The notes below the pieces were generated by a model. It searched no databases. It saw only the letters and a program-made list of their open reading frames with translations, and was not told the origin of the DNA. A stretch of DNA of 64,000 nt from Gossypium raimondii (Eukaryota > Streptophyta > Magnoliopsida > Malvales > Malvaceae): contig NC_068570.1 in the NCBI RefSeq assembly GCF_025698545.1, positions 58,857,924-58,921,923 on the forward strand. The letters run 5' to 3'. Made by a program: the position numbers and the translations under genes. Below, in pieces: positions 47,053 through 60,405 of the stretch (positions within the stretch are counted from its first letter, which is position 1; each line of letters starts with the position of its first letter).

Positions 47053-48051
47053 ATGAATATAAGTGCGGCCGAGGAAGAATCGGCGCAAGAGATTCATATT
47101 CCGGCTGATATAGATTGGGAAATGCTTGATAAATCCAAGTTTTTCTTCTTAGGTGCGGCGTTATTTTCCGGCGTATCGGCGACCCTTTATCCCGTAGTTT
47201 TAGTCAAAACACGGCAACAGGTTGCTCAAGTTCAACTTTCCGGCATCGGAACGGCGTTTTCCATCGTTAAACATGGCGGTTTCCAGGGATTATACCGAGG
47301 TTTCGGCACTTCATTAATGGGAACAATCCCAGCTCGAGCTCTTTACATGGCTGCCCTTGAAGTAACCAAAAGTAATGTAGGGAGCATCACTGTTAAATTA
47401 GGGTTTCCTGAACCAACGGCAGCGGCGATAGCTAATGCGGTCGCCGGATTAACCGCTGCGATGGTGGCTCAACTTGTTTGGACCCCAATTGATGTGGTTA
47501 GCCAAAGGCTAATGGTTCAAAGTAGCTCATCACAATGTAGATATGTAAATGGGATTGATGCCTTTAGGAAAATAGTGAACTCACATGGTCCAAAGGGATT
47601 ATATAGAGGCTTCGGTATATCAATTTTAACATATGCACCATCAAATGCAGTATGGTGGGCATCTTACTCAGTTGCTCAAAGACTTGTTTGGGGAGGCATT
47701 GGATGTTACTTAAAAGGCGGCGGGGATGAAACAATTCGGCCTGATTCAAAGACAGTAATGGCGGTTCAAGGAGCGAGTGCGGCAATGGCAGGAGGGATAT
47801 CGGCATTGATCACAATGCCACTCGATACTATCAAGACCCGGTTACAGGTCTTAGACGGAGAAGAGAACCGGCTGCGCGGACCGACAATCGGGCAAACTGT
47901 GAGGAATTTGGTTAAAGAAGGAGGATGGCTTGCTTGTTATAGAGGGTTGGGACCAAGGTGGGCTTCAATGTCAATATCTGCAACAACAATGATCACTACT
48001 TATGAGTTTTTGAAACGATTATCAGCTAAGAACCAAGAGGGCTTGTTGTAA
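47053..48051 (+). CDS. Mitochondrial carrier (SLC25 family, SLC25A44-like)
   Basis: Intronless gene of 332 aa for an inner-mitochondrial-membrane solute carrier. I chose the ATG at 47053 (MNISAAEEESAQEIHIP) because homologues start this way; an in-frame ATG lies five codons upstream. Three repeats of about 100 residues, each with two membrane helices, carry the signature PX[DE]XX[KR]: a degenerate PVVLVKTRQQ (acidic residue replaced), PIDVVSQRL, and PLDTIKTRLQ. GLYRGFG (twice) and CYRGLG follow the matrix helices. The family resembles plant single-exon carriers near Arabidopsis At5g26200 and animal SLC25A44; the substrate of the plant group is not something I can assign from sequence. Confidence 0.92.
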   Translation: MNISAAEEESAQEIHIPADIDWEMLDKSKFFFLGAALFSGVSATLYPVVLVKTRQQVAQVQLSGIGTAFSIVKHGGFQGLYRGFGTSLMGTIPARALYMAALEVTKSNVGSITVKLGFPEPTAAAIANAVAGLTAAMVAQLVWTPIDVVSQRLMVQSSSSQCRYVNGIDAFRKIVNSHGPKGLYRGFGISILTYAPSNAVWWASYSVAQRLVWGGIGCYLKGGGDETIRPDSKTVMAVQGASAAMAGGISALITMPLDTIKTRLQVLDGEENRLRGPTIGQTVRNLVKEGGWLACYRGLGPRWASMSISATTMITTYEFLKRLSAKNQEGLL

Positions 48052-48212
48052 ATGAAGAACAATAGGCTATGTTACTCAAATACGGGTAAATATTCAAATA
48101 CAGAAAATGAAGAGTTTGAGCAATATATAACAAAAAAAAAATGGAAAAACAGGGTTTTTTTTTTTTTCATTTTTTGCTTTGGGTTCTTTGATTTTTGTCT
48201 AAATTATGCTTT

Positions 48213-48233
48213 GATATATATATATATATATAT
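48213..48233. repeat. (AT)n microsatellite in the carrier 3' region
   Basis: About ten TA units, 160 bp after the stop codon. Confidence 0.9.
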
Positions 48234-48727
48234 GTATAGTTATCTTTCTTTTAAGTCTAGCCTTGGTTTAGGTTGGTGAATGTAAAGTGGTTGCAGGTTT
48301 AAATATAAAATATACTTTCTTTACACTAGTTAGCCTTTGGATGAACTCATGGTTTATAAAGGATTTTAAAAATTGTGAATTTTTTTATGTTATTTAGATT
48401 TATTTGTTAATGTTTTTTTTCTGTTAAATTCAGGTTTATTATAATATCATTTTTTTAATTATATAGGTATTAAGTGAAATTTTTTGTTAATTTAAGTTGG
48501 ATCTAAAGATTAAATTTCTATAAGTAAAAATTGTTATAACATAAGTCGATAATGACAATAGGAATGATCGTAAAGTAATAAAAAAATAAAAATCACAGAC
48601 AAAAAAGAAAAATTCACTAATGTTGAAAAATAATAATGCAAGAGGTTTGTGACTATGTGCAGTTTTTAAGGGTTAATCAACTCATCTAATAGAAGAAGTA
48701 CGGTCCTTGGACATTCGTCCACACAAA

Positions 48728-49345
48728 TTAGAGGTGATAATGGATCGGATTGGGTCCAAATAAAATTTTAAGCCCATTTGCTAGGTTTGGGCCAGTCTGG
48801 CCTAAAAATTTGTCTAAGCCCGACTCGAATAAAAATGTTAAAACCCGGACCCGACTGGCCTGCCCATATTTGAAAAAAATTTATATTATATATTTTTTAT
48901 ATAATTTTTCAATATATATAATACATTAAAAATATTAAAATAAATATTTCCGAACAAATTGAAAATAAATTTTAAAAATATGTATACTTAAATAATACAA
49001 AGATAGATGCAACTTAACAAAAAATGTCTCTAAAATAATAACAAAATTAACAATAAAACAAGTGTTATGCAATATCCAAATAATAACAACAAAATAGTAG
49101 CAATATAATAGTGAAGTGGTAGCAAAATAGAGAGAAAACAACAAGAAAATATTATTAAAATAACAAAAAAATAGCAGATTTTTTTTGTCATTTAGTGAAT
49201 TCGGGTCGGATCGGGCTAAAAATGTCTTACCCGAGGCCTGACCCATTTTTAAAATAAGCCTTATTTTTCCCCAAGCCCATTTTTCGAGCCTATAGTTTTG
49301 CCTAAACCCTCCCACTTTTCGAGCAGATCCTCGGGTTGGCACAGA
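48728..49345. mobile_element. hAT-like repeat, CGACCCGA family, second copy
   Basis: Starts near TTAGAGGTGATAATGGATCG and ends near CCTCGGGTTGGCACAG. The interior CAACTTAAC, GTCTCTAAAAT and AACAACAAAATAGTAGC matches 21534-21680. The 135-codon ORF across it is an artefact. Confidence 0.55.
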
Positions 49346-51455
49346 TCTCCAATTTTGTCTTTCTATTTTATTTCTTTAACAAATGAATTGCACATTGAAC
49401 TTTTCAGACCGAATTAAACAAGATTCACATCACACAAGTCTAACAAAATATATATATATAATCTAAATTTCAAAGTTTTGACAAAATACTATAATTATTG
49501 GAACGAAAACTTGTTAGTAATAGGAATGACCAACGAGAAAGTAGATAAGTTGTCACTAAGCTAATAGTTTGTTGGCAAATTCTCGTGTTAATGTTAGATA
49601 TCTATACTATTTAATAATTTGATTCACTGCCCATGGTTTAAATTTAACTGTAAAATTATCAAAATTCATTATTTAATTTTAAAAAACTGTAGATTTATGA
49701 TGGAATTTAAACTTAAAATATCATTCTCTTTACTATGTCAACTTCTATCCTTTCAACCTAATCGGTATTTAATTAAATATATTGCATAATTTTTTTCAAT
49801 TAGGTAAATCATAATTTAGTAAATATATATTTAATACGGAAATGCTTTTATTTTTTAAAATTTTATACATTCAAAGAAGTTTTGAAAGAAAACAAGGCTA
49901 TTTATTGAATAGAGGTATTAAATAAAAATCGAAAAGTTTGCTCAATTTATTTCAAAACTTTCGTGTATTTGACAAGTATCTTATAAGATAAATTATATTT
50001 GGAAAGATATGAAAAATAAGAATTTGCAGAATCATTCAATATTTCACTAATTAGTTATTTGTTTTAGAAAGTAATATATATTATTCAAATTCAAGAGTTA
50101 GTACTCACACACATACGATAGGGACATGCCCGCATTACACACACTACATCCAAAAGAAAGCTACTGAAATAAAGAACTACCGGCGAAATTTTATGGATGA
50201 ACGACCTATAACCATGAGACCAAATAAAATTTAAAAATCGAGTTCCATTATGACTATTTCTTTTACAATTACCTTATTTTTTTATCAAAACTTCAACTCC
50301 ACTAATCCATCATTATCATGTTTATGGTTCACAGTATAATAAAATTATTGAAGTATAAAATCATTTAACATATTTATTAGGTATTATTATATTTCTTGAA
50401 ATACAAATTTTATTGTTTGTTTTATTAATTTATACAAACATAACTTGGTTTTTGAATTATTATTATTGTTTAGTAAGCAAAAGTTAGGCTTGTTGTCTTT
50501 TATTTCACAGTTGCGTTCCTTTAGTGAATCAATTTCATATAATTTTTTAGATAAATAAAATAAAATTGTGAGAAACAGTAAGCAAGTAAAGTCTCCATTT
50601 GTCAAAGAGACAAATATATAAAAAAAAAGTAAATTCAACTAATATAACATTATTATCTACTAATTTCTATATCATATGTTAACCCATTAATCTAATACCC
50701 AATTATTTTACGAAATAATAATATACCTTGTGAGTTTTATCTATTTATTTTTATATAAAATTTTAAAAAATAAACTTACAATGAAATTTGGATTCAACTA
50801 ATACTTCATTTAAAAATTTTTTTATTTTTTTACAAATATATTTGTTAAATAAAATTATTTCCATAGTAACTTAATCTAGTAAAAGAAAAGATATTGCTAT
50901 TTTTTTAATTGACATAAAATACTCAGCCACTGATATAAATTTCATTTTGCACAAACTCAATAACATTACCAATAACCAATCAAACACATAATTCTTTTTT
51001 TAATTAAATATTAATTATATCTCGAAACTGACATCCAAATTCATCATCAAGAATGGGAAATTCAATCATCAATGAATGAAAAAAGGACAATAATATAATA
51101 ATATAAACACAATACTATCTTTGAACCACAAATTGATCCAAAACTATCAAAATATTAAAAACAAACAATCAGAGAGAGAAGTTGAGGTTAGTTGAGAAAA
51201 GCTAGAAATTCAATGACATGGATGATAATGAAGCATATAGAGGGGTTTTATAAAATTATTTCCCATGACAGAGTATAAATATTACCCTGGAAGCTGGAAA
51301 TATATGAGGTGTTCAAGAAAATAACCTATCCCATCTTTCTTGGGACGGCTACGGCTTTTGTTTCCACTTCATCGAGCAGTCACTTGAAACTTCTTTCTTA
51401 TTCTTTTTTGAGCAGAAGCACGGCTCCATGAATGCTGTCAGCGAGCTACTACTGG
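49346..51455. other. AT-rich intergenic DNA between convergent genes
   Basis: No supported gene. The last few hundred bases probably hold the 3' untranslated region of the CID gene. Confidence 0.4.
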
Positions 51456-54400
51456 TTAATAATCCCGTCCTTTGTATTGCATGTCCTGCCAAAACATAGT
51501 TCCAGTTTCTATTAGGATTCCCACAAGTAGTGGAATGTTTTTGGTACTAAATGAACTACCAATACTGGTTTTTTCGACGAAAAAAGATGAAACTAATCGA
51601 TTCTTATCAGGATCTGAAAACCTAACCCCTATTGACCATAAAAGGCCGACAAGCCGAACAAAAATGACAAACCCAACCCGCCTAATTGACAGGTCTAGTT
51701 CCGGTGCTACTCAAACTCAGAAGCGAGTGCTAAACGGGAGTCCGTGCCCAAAAAGGATATGCCAAATATTTTCATGTTCCATTGCGTATTTTAAGCTAAA
51801 ATGAAGAGTTGGAGTAACATACAATTTTCCCTTCAGAGCAAACAAATGAAATTTAGGACATAGTTTAAAGAAAATTCTCTAGTGCCATGTTCGGGAACAA
51901 GAATTTGAAATTTTGGATTTGGATTCGGTTTGCTATATAAATTGTAATAAAGAAATGCATACGTTATGAATAAATTAGTTGTGTTTCAATATAAATATAT
52001 ATTTGGAAAGTATAAAAGAATGAATTTGTGAAATAAATAAATTCCTTAGAAATTTCAAATTCACTACTAAATAGGTATCCAACAAATCCATGGACTTGAA
52101 AAGTATTCATGAATGCTACACTTGTATGTGTGATACTCAATTTATGCTATTTTTTGAAATCCTGATTCCCAAACGCTACCTAAAAGTAATTCTCCTCAAA
52201 GCATCATTTGCAACCATGCGAGTAAATGGGATTGTTTTCTAAAAATGCTAACTTGAGAGTGTCGTAATCATCGTGCTAAAGATAAATTAACCAACAAATC
52301 TACACAACAAAATCAAAGAATTTTCAGGACCACTTACCGGTTGGTAGTACATCACTTGCCGTTGCCCAAGAAGCATCGGTTGCCCATACTGCAAATTTGA
52401 ATATAAAATAATAAATAAGCAAATCAAGATGAATCAATAAGATAAATAGTAAATTAATGTTAAGGTTGCCCACCTGAGGTCCAGTTGGATGAAAATAAGC
52501 TTGCGGTGATTGCATTGGAGCCACTTGTGGATTGAATACAACAGGCTGGTGCCCAGGAAAGGAGGGTCCAATCTACAAAAACCATGTGATCATCAACAAC
52601 AATACACAGGTAGAGTAACAACAATACCAAAGTTTACCATTGTATTTACTAATATTTATGATGCTGAATCAAGTTACAACATCCTGTTAAAAATGACCGT
52701 ATACAAGATTATTTATTAAAAGAGGTTACAGGTTTTAGTGAATATCCTATTGAGCTGAAAGAAAAAGATCACATGTACATGGCTATACCAGATCTAAGAT
52801 GAATGTAGGTTGAATCCAAGTAGTACTTTTTCCATGCCAAGTCAATTCAACCTAACTTAACCCACATAAACCATTAACCCATTTCAACATAATAACAAGA
52901 AACAGGAAAAGTAAATGCTAACTTGCTACACTGTACCATTTACCATTCCCTTGACTCGGTTATCACACTGCAGAAACAAGTGCCATTAAAGAATAAAAAC
53001 AACTGTGTCAAAGCTCCCCTTAGAGCTCAGAGGTAGCGAGTCATACTCAAGAGTTCCAGCATTGATTTATTATGTATCAATTTATATTAATCGAACTCAG
53101 TATGAGTGCCGAGACAAGTATGAGTCCGACACAGGCATGTTCAATTTTTCTAAGTTTTTCCATTTATTGGGAAGGTCCTTGGAGGGTACTCATACTCATG
53201 TTCAAATATGTATCAGACACAGCATCAAGCAAAATGAAATTTGAAATAACATAGGAATTAGTCATTAACAGATACATGATACAAGTAACCAAGGAAAACC
53301 TTTGGGAACAAGACTTAGTAATTTCAGTATACAGTGACATGGGGGAGCTTTTAGATTCATAAATTTGGTGGGGAAAAAAACCTAGGTGATGCCACAGTTG
53401 TAGGTCTTACTTGCAAAATCAATGGTCATAAAAATTGCAATTATTTTCAAGCAACTTACCCCAAAACTAACAGGCATGTGCATATGTGGTACAGGAGACA
53501 CTGGTGTTTGATAGTAGAATGAGCCATCGGAGACTGGGGATGGAGGCCTAACAGACGTTTGAGATGGTGTGAAACTCTTTGCATTAGGGTTGAGTTTGAA
53601 CTCCTGAGCATTAAGCACGTTAAATTTGTGAGAAGAAAAACCAAAGGCAAGCACAAATCATGTTAAAAGGTAAACAAGATAACTGTTAAGATTTGTCATA
53701 TTATAGAAAATCTATATTGGAGTCATCTTATCACACACACCTGAAAGGAAAAAGGAGAGAGAACATACCTTTGCATGGGGGTTCAGTGTTGACTTCTCAG
53801 AGGATAATGAACCCATTGATGAACTTGGGGACAAGCCAGGGCCACTAGAAACTGAGGAAACAGCAACACAATCTGAATTTGATGGTTTAGAACTACCAGG
53901 TTGCCCACGGGTGTTTACAGAAGGTGTTTCACCAGTTACTTTGCTAGAAGCTGGACCTTCTGGGAGATCACCAGAAGCACTTGGTTTTTCACTAACCTTC
54001 GATAAAGAACTAGACTGGGCATGAGTAGTAGAATTCACGGATGGCACAGTTTTATCAGATCCATCTAACTTGTCATTCAATAATGACTGGGAATCTGCAT
54101 TAAAAATTGATCTCATAATAAAATAACAAGCTGCAGCAGCAAGATCAAGTGCAGATCGATGGTGTATAAAGCAAGATTAAGCATACTCACCGATAGAATT
54201 TGACAACTGCGGGTCCTCAGATGGCTGCATAATAAGGAACAAGAATTCAAACAGAGAACATACAAATTAGAAGCAAATAAACTAGAACCAGGAGCACTAG
54301 AACAAAGAAATCCAATGGCGATATGGATTAGTCATGGAAGTAAAAGCAATAAAAAATAGCGAGTTCCACATTCACTGTACAAGATTTGCTTATACATGGA

Positions 54401-57400
54401 AGTTCAACTTACAGACAGCTTTTCAGTAGATTCTTTAGCATCCTTGCTTCCTCCATGTTCACCGAGCAAATTGTCTTGGATCCTATATTACAAGTGTTTA
54501 AATCAGGAAAAATAAATAGCTAGCACCTAAATTATGTCCAGAGAACTGATCATTATTACTATAAATTATAATATTGCCTTAAACTTAACAGAAAGAAGGA
54601 ATCAAGAATATAATCAGCAAAATATAAATCATAGGCATATCAAAAGGAAAATTAAATTAAATACCTGCTTTCACTGTCAGATACAGAGAAACTTTCGGAC
54701 GGAATTTCAGATGCCAGCTGTTTGGCCTGATCATTGAAGTCAGTATGGTTCAAATCTGCACCAATGGCTGCTTTGGAAGATGGTGCCTCATCCTACAATC
54801 CGAAAAAACAGAAGTTTGTTATAAAGGTAAAGGATCAAGAAAGGAGTTAATACATGCAAATACAAACACATTGGATGATATGACCATCTTTTATAGCACT
54901 TTGTACCTGGCATGGAACTAACATTTTAGCATTATATCAAATAAAAACCATTACTAGGTTTCCAACAATTAAATTGATCTAACCATCAAAATGCAGTCAG
55001 AGAAAATTATATTTAGGAAGTGCCATGATGTCTGAAAAGAAAAACATCAGAACAACGACATTGTTGAAGCAAGTACCCAAGAAAGTAAACCAAAAGACAT
55101 AAACCTTGACCACAGTATCTACTAAATAAAATTAATCAAACTTGCGCAAAAGTATAGAAGATTCAAGCAACAAACTCCATGATCAGAAGCTTGAACTAAA
55201 TACGACGTGTGATTCCATCTCAAAATGTACTCCCATGGGGTAAAGGCTCTCCCTACATGCCTAACACATACTTGTTGCTTCCAACAACCAAACTGAAGTC
55301 CTTGAACTCTCAACTCAGTCGAATTATCAGCTCCCTCCGCATTCAAATTCCATAAACATTTAAGCAGCTTCGCGCATGTTCAATCTACCCATTCTTGCCA
55401 ACAAGAAAATTAAGATTCACTTTGTCTAAGTAGTAATTGAAAGAATAAAGAACGCCAACCAGGAATGCATGATAACCTTCTCAACTAATGTCATATATGA
55501 TAAACTTCAGCAAGCATTCTAAAATTAACTGACCCCCATCAACCAACTAATCTACCTCCCAAACCAAATTAACATCAAAAGAAAATCCATTGAGATCAGT
55601 ATTCTAGTAAAGAACCATTACCACCATAAGATCCAATACCCAGCTTCTTCATCAAGAAAATAAAAAGAGTTATGCTTCTAATCTTGTTTTTTTTTTTTTA
55701 TCCTCTTTTAGTCTACTGACAGTGCATAAAACCTATTTAAGTTGCTGGTTTATTTTTTGAAAGAGAAGACACAACCTAAATATGATTTAGATGCAAATAA
55801 TCACTATATATATAAATATATATGTGCATTTAAAGAAGAAAAAAACAAGAATATCCCAAATTCCAGACGCCAATAGTTACCACAAAAGAAGTGCTTGATG
55901 ACATTCGAACTCCCTCATTTCTTTGCAAACTGGTCAAATCCACAGGCCCTCTACTGAGAGAATCAGAAGAATCTCCAAAGGTCTCAATATTTTGGGAATC
56001 CAACAAAATGTCCTCCTCTTCTTCATAACCGCTATCATCAAACTCTCTACCCCTATAAACCGAGGAATATCTCATCTCCTCGTCAATATCAAAATTATCA
56101 TGAAGATCTAAGCCTCTCTCCTGTCACAAATCAAAATGCAAAGCATGAGAAAATTTTAGAGACAAATTAACTAATCAAAAAACTTAAAAGAGGCAAATAA
56201 TTCATATTAGGCAAACCTCTGCTAAATGTAGGTCCCGGGTCTCCTCACCCTCAATCTCTCTTGCTATTCTCATTGCTTCCTTCTCCAACTCTCTCGTTTG
56301 AGGACCTCTCTCAAGTTTTGTTGTGTAAAGCTCCTCATTGAAAGTACTTTTTACACCAAATAGCTTTTGATTGGTTTCAAACTGATCCCAGTTCCTAATA
56401 GTGCAATTTTCTATGTATATCAATATGAAGTTAATATGAAAAAGAGGAATGTTATAGATATTAACTGGAAAAAAAAAGGAATTACAAAAAACACATGATC
56501 ATCAAAGATTTGCTGCAAGTTTTTTTAAGCTCACAAAAATTCTAACATCAACAACAAAATCAGACTCCGCTTGATTATTGCAACAAGATCCATTGAGGAT
56601 AGAAAAAGATAAAAAATTCTTGACACAATAGATTAGCACAACAAAAGAGATCTAAAGCAGCATCTCCTTAAACTAATCTCACAGATTCAAAAATCAATTT
56701 AGAATTCATGTTTTAGGACATCCTTGATTCTCTCAATGCTAAAACCACTAAAGAAAATTTCCCTAACACCTTGAAATTTCTAACATCTATTTTCCAGACA
56801 AAATTATTAATGGGGAAAAACAAGGTAAGACAACTGTAAACAAATGAATCTATTATATAAAAATATAGATCTAGTAGAAATAATAAAAACAAAATGGATG
56901 CAAGTGGGCAGAAGTAATTCGGAACAATAAAGCTATCACAAGACATTTTTGAAAGGAGAGAGCATTATTGCAACCTATTCCACGAGCCAGAAAAAATATT
57001 TTCTAGCTCAGGACATTGGGGATAATCTTCATCAGGAACCCAGGGCTCCAGTTCTCTCTCCAACCCAACATGACAGGATTGTGATATCACAGAATCTATC
57101 AAAAGTTCCTGCTGTTTTTCATGCTGGAGGTCACTTGCAAATCCATTACTGGTTACGGCCACATCCTGGAACCAAATTATGAACAAGCAAATTAATATTG
57201 AAGAAACGAAAAATAAAAATAAAAAAAAACTAGCAATATTTTGTCTTAGCCAAGTTCAAACATTTCAAGTATCATTCAGAATGATCTAACTGGAACATAT
57301 TCTTTAAATCTTTTGATAAACTACTAGATAATTCATCTCTCACTGGCAACTTGACTAGGGATGGAACTCTAAAGATAAGAAAAATAGCAAAACCTTTGCT

Positions 57401-58048
57401 ATAACTTGCACAAGTTCTTTGGCAGGTATAATTAAAATCTTTGTGGGTGCCTTGCTAATGAACTCTGTAACAGCCTTGTTTCCTTGCAAAGTACCATCCT
57501 TTACCAAGCGAGCCATTTTCAAGACTATTCCTGAAGTGGCAACAGAGTGGATGTTAACTAGATGAGCCATTTTTTCGAAGTTCACTTTATCTGCATATGA
57601 ATTCTATGTGAACCAAGCTCAATTTGTAACACTAATTACAGATGCATAATATTTATAAAAAAAAAAGATGCCATACCAAAATCTTTTTCTGCATCAGTTG
57701 CATGAAATATTCCAGAGTAAATTGAACCATTTTTCACATGAACTTCCACCATATGCCCAATAAGACATGTGGTCATATAAACTAACCGATCACGAGAAGA
57801 ACTCTCATAACCTCCAGTCTTCCCACCAGACAGTGAGCCTACACCAAGTAGCATTCTTAGATGAAGATTATAGTTCAATAATGAGAAATTCGCATAAGAT
57901 AATGTTCACCTGTAGCCTGTATTCTTCCCTGATTAGATTTTCCTGACTGCACCTTACTCTCCAACCTAGCCCCACCCTCTCTATCACCCCTTCGACGAGC
58001 AAATCCATTAGAAGAAGATTTGGGCAAAAGTGCTTGTTGGATGTTCAT
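51456..58048 (-). CDS. Ataxin-2-like CID3/CID4 protein (PABP-interacting)
   Basis: Plant Ataxin-2 homologue, a cytoplasmic RNA-regulation protein that binds poly(A)-binding protein. Fourteen coding exons (GT/AG, phases agree): 57910-58048, 57677-57838, 57394-57530, 56975-57165, 56217-56394, 55881-56120, 54665-54792, 54413-54482, 54191-54224, 53769-54094, 53460-53603, 52474-52572, 52338-52388, 51456-51485; 642 aa. It starts MNIQQALLPKSSSNGF. The Ataxin-2 SM domain (RDRLVYMTTCLIGHMVEVHV) is about 58-140. The LsmAD domain (FGVKSTFNEELYTT and ETRDLHLAEERG) is about 205-275. A Ser-rich low-complexity region follows. A double PAM2 motif, STLNPHAKEF and KLNPNAKSFTP, lies at 528-548. The tail is Pro/Gln-rich and ends YKGRDY. 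No lesion seen. Confidence 0.95.
51881..52187. mobile_element. Possible MITE in the last CID intron
   Basis: Loose inverted ends GTTCGGGAACAAGAATTTGAAA and the complement of TTTGAAATCCTGATTCCCAAACGC. No target duplication was established. Confidence 0.35.
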
Positions 58049-58068
58049 CTCAGAAGGAAAAAGAAGCC

Positions 58069-59760
58069 CCTAAAGAACAAGTTTTTAGTATAAAATCAAG
58101 ACTTCTAAAATCCAATTCTAAAACATAAGCACTTAATCTTTTAAATTTGAGCATTTTAGTGATAGAATTAGGAAAATAGCTTAAAACAAGAAACTACTAA
58201 ATCTAAGATCAAGCCACTAAAATAGCAGATCTCCTGTATCTTGCCATTATTCCATGAAACCCATACATACAAGTGATAGAATTAGCAAAATGTAAAAGCA
58301 ATGTGCTTTTCCTGGTAGCCACATCAATTATAAAATTCCAGGGCTCTCTTCCAATCTCATTGACCTTAAAACATTTATCTCTCAGACCAGTAGTGAATAA
58401 AGCTTTAACAATACATCGAATATACCCTATCCTCATACTGTTAATCTAAAGCTTTCCACCTATAAGTGTAGCATAAATCTCTAGGATTAACCAGCAACTC
58501 AATGGTCCATCTTCATATATTCTGCTAGTTCTATACACAGAAATCCTATCATTCATTCAAATACATAAAGAGACAGCTCCTGATCTTCTTAAATATGTTA
58601 CTAGAAAAAATTATAGACACATACACCCTACAAGTAAACAACAGAGGAACCAGAGGTTATAGATTACTCGAAGGAAATTCATACAGCAATGAAAGCAGTT
58701 GAGAGAAATCAAGGTCAGTTTAACGTCAAACAAGCTTGCATGAAGCAAGACATGGTAAAATACACAAATAGATTTGGCTGAGAATAGAGTACAATTGTTG
58801 CAAGCAAAATTTCACAAAAACAGCAGGGATTTTAATCAGCTTGTGAAGGATATCAGACCCTGCTTCTTAACAATAGTTGGCTAATGTCCGAAATGTTTGC
58901 ATAAGAACCCAAAAGTTTTGCAATTCAAATTTTCAAATATCTTTGGTTTGACAGATGCATTTTCCCAAACCAACCGCTCATTAAGATACCAAAACTAGGC
59001 AACACCACTCTTTAGTTAGAAGTTAACAGGTTGCTTTGTCATTGGCAAATATACTAGTTATATAGCCTCCTAAAACTCAAGCATATAGCGGTGACAAAAA
59101 AGTACAAAAGAATAGCTACCTTTTTCGTATTGTTCCACCCACCCACTTCTTAAGAGTTGTGATAAATACACCTACATGAAATAGAAAACCAGACTTTATT
59201 CATCGAATTAGCTAAGATCAACCACAAAGTCAAATAAATAAGCCAAAAATGCAAACGCCTAAACCTAAAGTCTACCCAATATTTCAACTACCAAATCAAA
59301 GCAAAGCAAATCCAAATAAGCATCAATTACAGAGTTAAAAATACAATTTACATAAAAATAACTACAAAACTTTCATATGTAAAACCCTAAATTAAATTCT
59401 ATAATAGAAGCCAAAAAACCCTAAAATATAACTGCTAAGTGCATTCGCATTCAGATTTTTCACAATAAATAGAAAAACAACATTAGAAAACGAGAGAGGA
59501 AACGCGATCCTTACCTTAGAAAACTTAATTAATCGATAATTTCAGCAGGGAAAAAAAAAAGAGAAGAAGAAGCGGTAGCTTATCGGAGTTGAGAAGGAGG
59601 GGATTGGGAATCAGTGAGTTAGGGTTAACGAGTCAGGGTTTTTAAATAAAAAAGGATCCAAAAAGGGGGTAAAAAGAGAGAGATCGAAGCTCGAAATACA
59701 AGCGACGAGGGAAAGAGAAAGGAAAAGGGAGAGAGCTCTCGATTGTGATCAAGCGAGAGA
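58069..59760 (-). promoter_or_regulatory. CID gene 5' leader with a 1.4 kb leader intron and telo-box
   Basis: An acceptor (CTTTAG) ends at 58070, 21 bp before the ATG, and a donor AAG|GTAAGG lies at 59515/59514, so a 5'-UTR intron of about 58070-59514 is likely. The leader exon about 59515-59760 is purine-rich on the plus strand and contains TTAGGGTT (59619-59626), a telo-box read as AACCCTAA on the gene strand. Another exon-like segment ends at a GT near 59120 and may be alternative. Confidence 0.55.
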
Positions 59761-60405
59761 AAAATGGGAGTTTCAAAAGAGTCCTCTTTTTTCAAAAAAA
59801 CAAATTTTTTTTTTTTTGAAGAGAATCAAAAAACGAGAGAAAATAAAGAAGAAATATATATTTATATATATCTATATATATATATACAGGAGAACATTAT
59901 GAATTGAAAATTATTTTATATTTAGGTCAAATTTCATAGAAAGTACCTGTATTATATGTATTTGACAGATTTAGTCTCTTTTACTATAACTTGATCATTT
60001 CAGCCCCATATCAATTTTTCTAAATTAATTTTATACAATTAATTGGCATAGTTTACTTTTTCTAACAATTGATGTTCATTTTGTATCTATACTACATTAA
60101 AATCCTTAATTAAGTCGGTTTTATAATCAATCCTTAATTAAGTTGGGTTCAAGTGTGTTAAAGCACATTATCATCCTATTTATGAGTCGGGGAGGGCTAT
60201 AAGTAGTTTTAGATAATATGTTAAAAAACAAATATGATCGAACTTATAACGAGATTGTTCAAAAAAACAATTGATATTAAATGTATAATATTTGCCCAAT
60301 AGTATAAAAATATCAATGTAACATATTTTTAAAAAATCTACATCGAATAATTTGATAATATTAACAGATAAAAATTTTAAGATTGAAAATACTCTTTTAG
60401 AAATT
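59761..60405. other. Intergenic with AT-rich simple repeats
   Basis: ATATATATTTATATATATC-type run at 59855-59886; otherwise nothing recognised. Confidence 0.45.

Noticed and set aside
48935-49342. 135-codon minus-strand ORF
   Set aside because: Falls within a dispersed hAT-like repeat shared with 21308-21822; no family motif.
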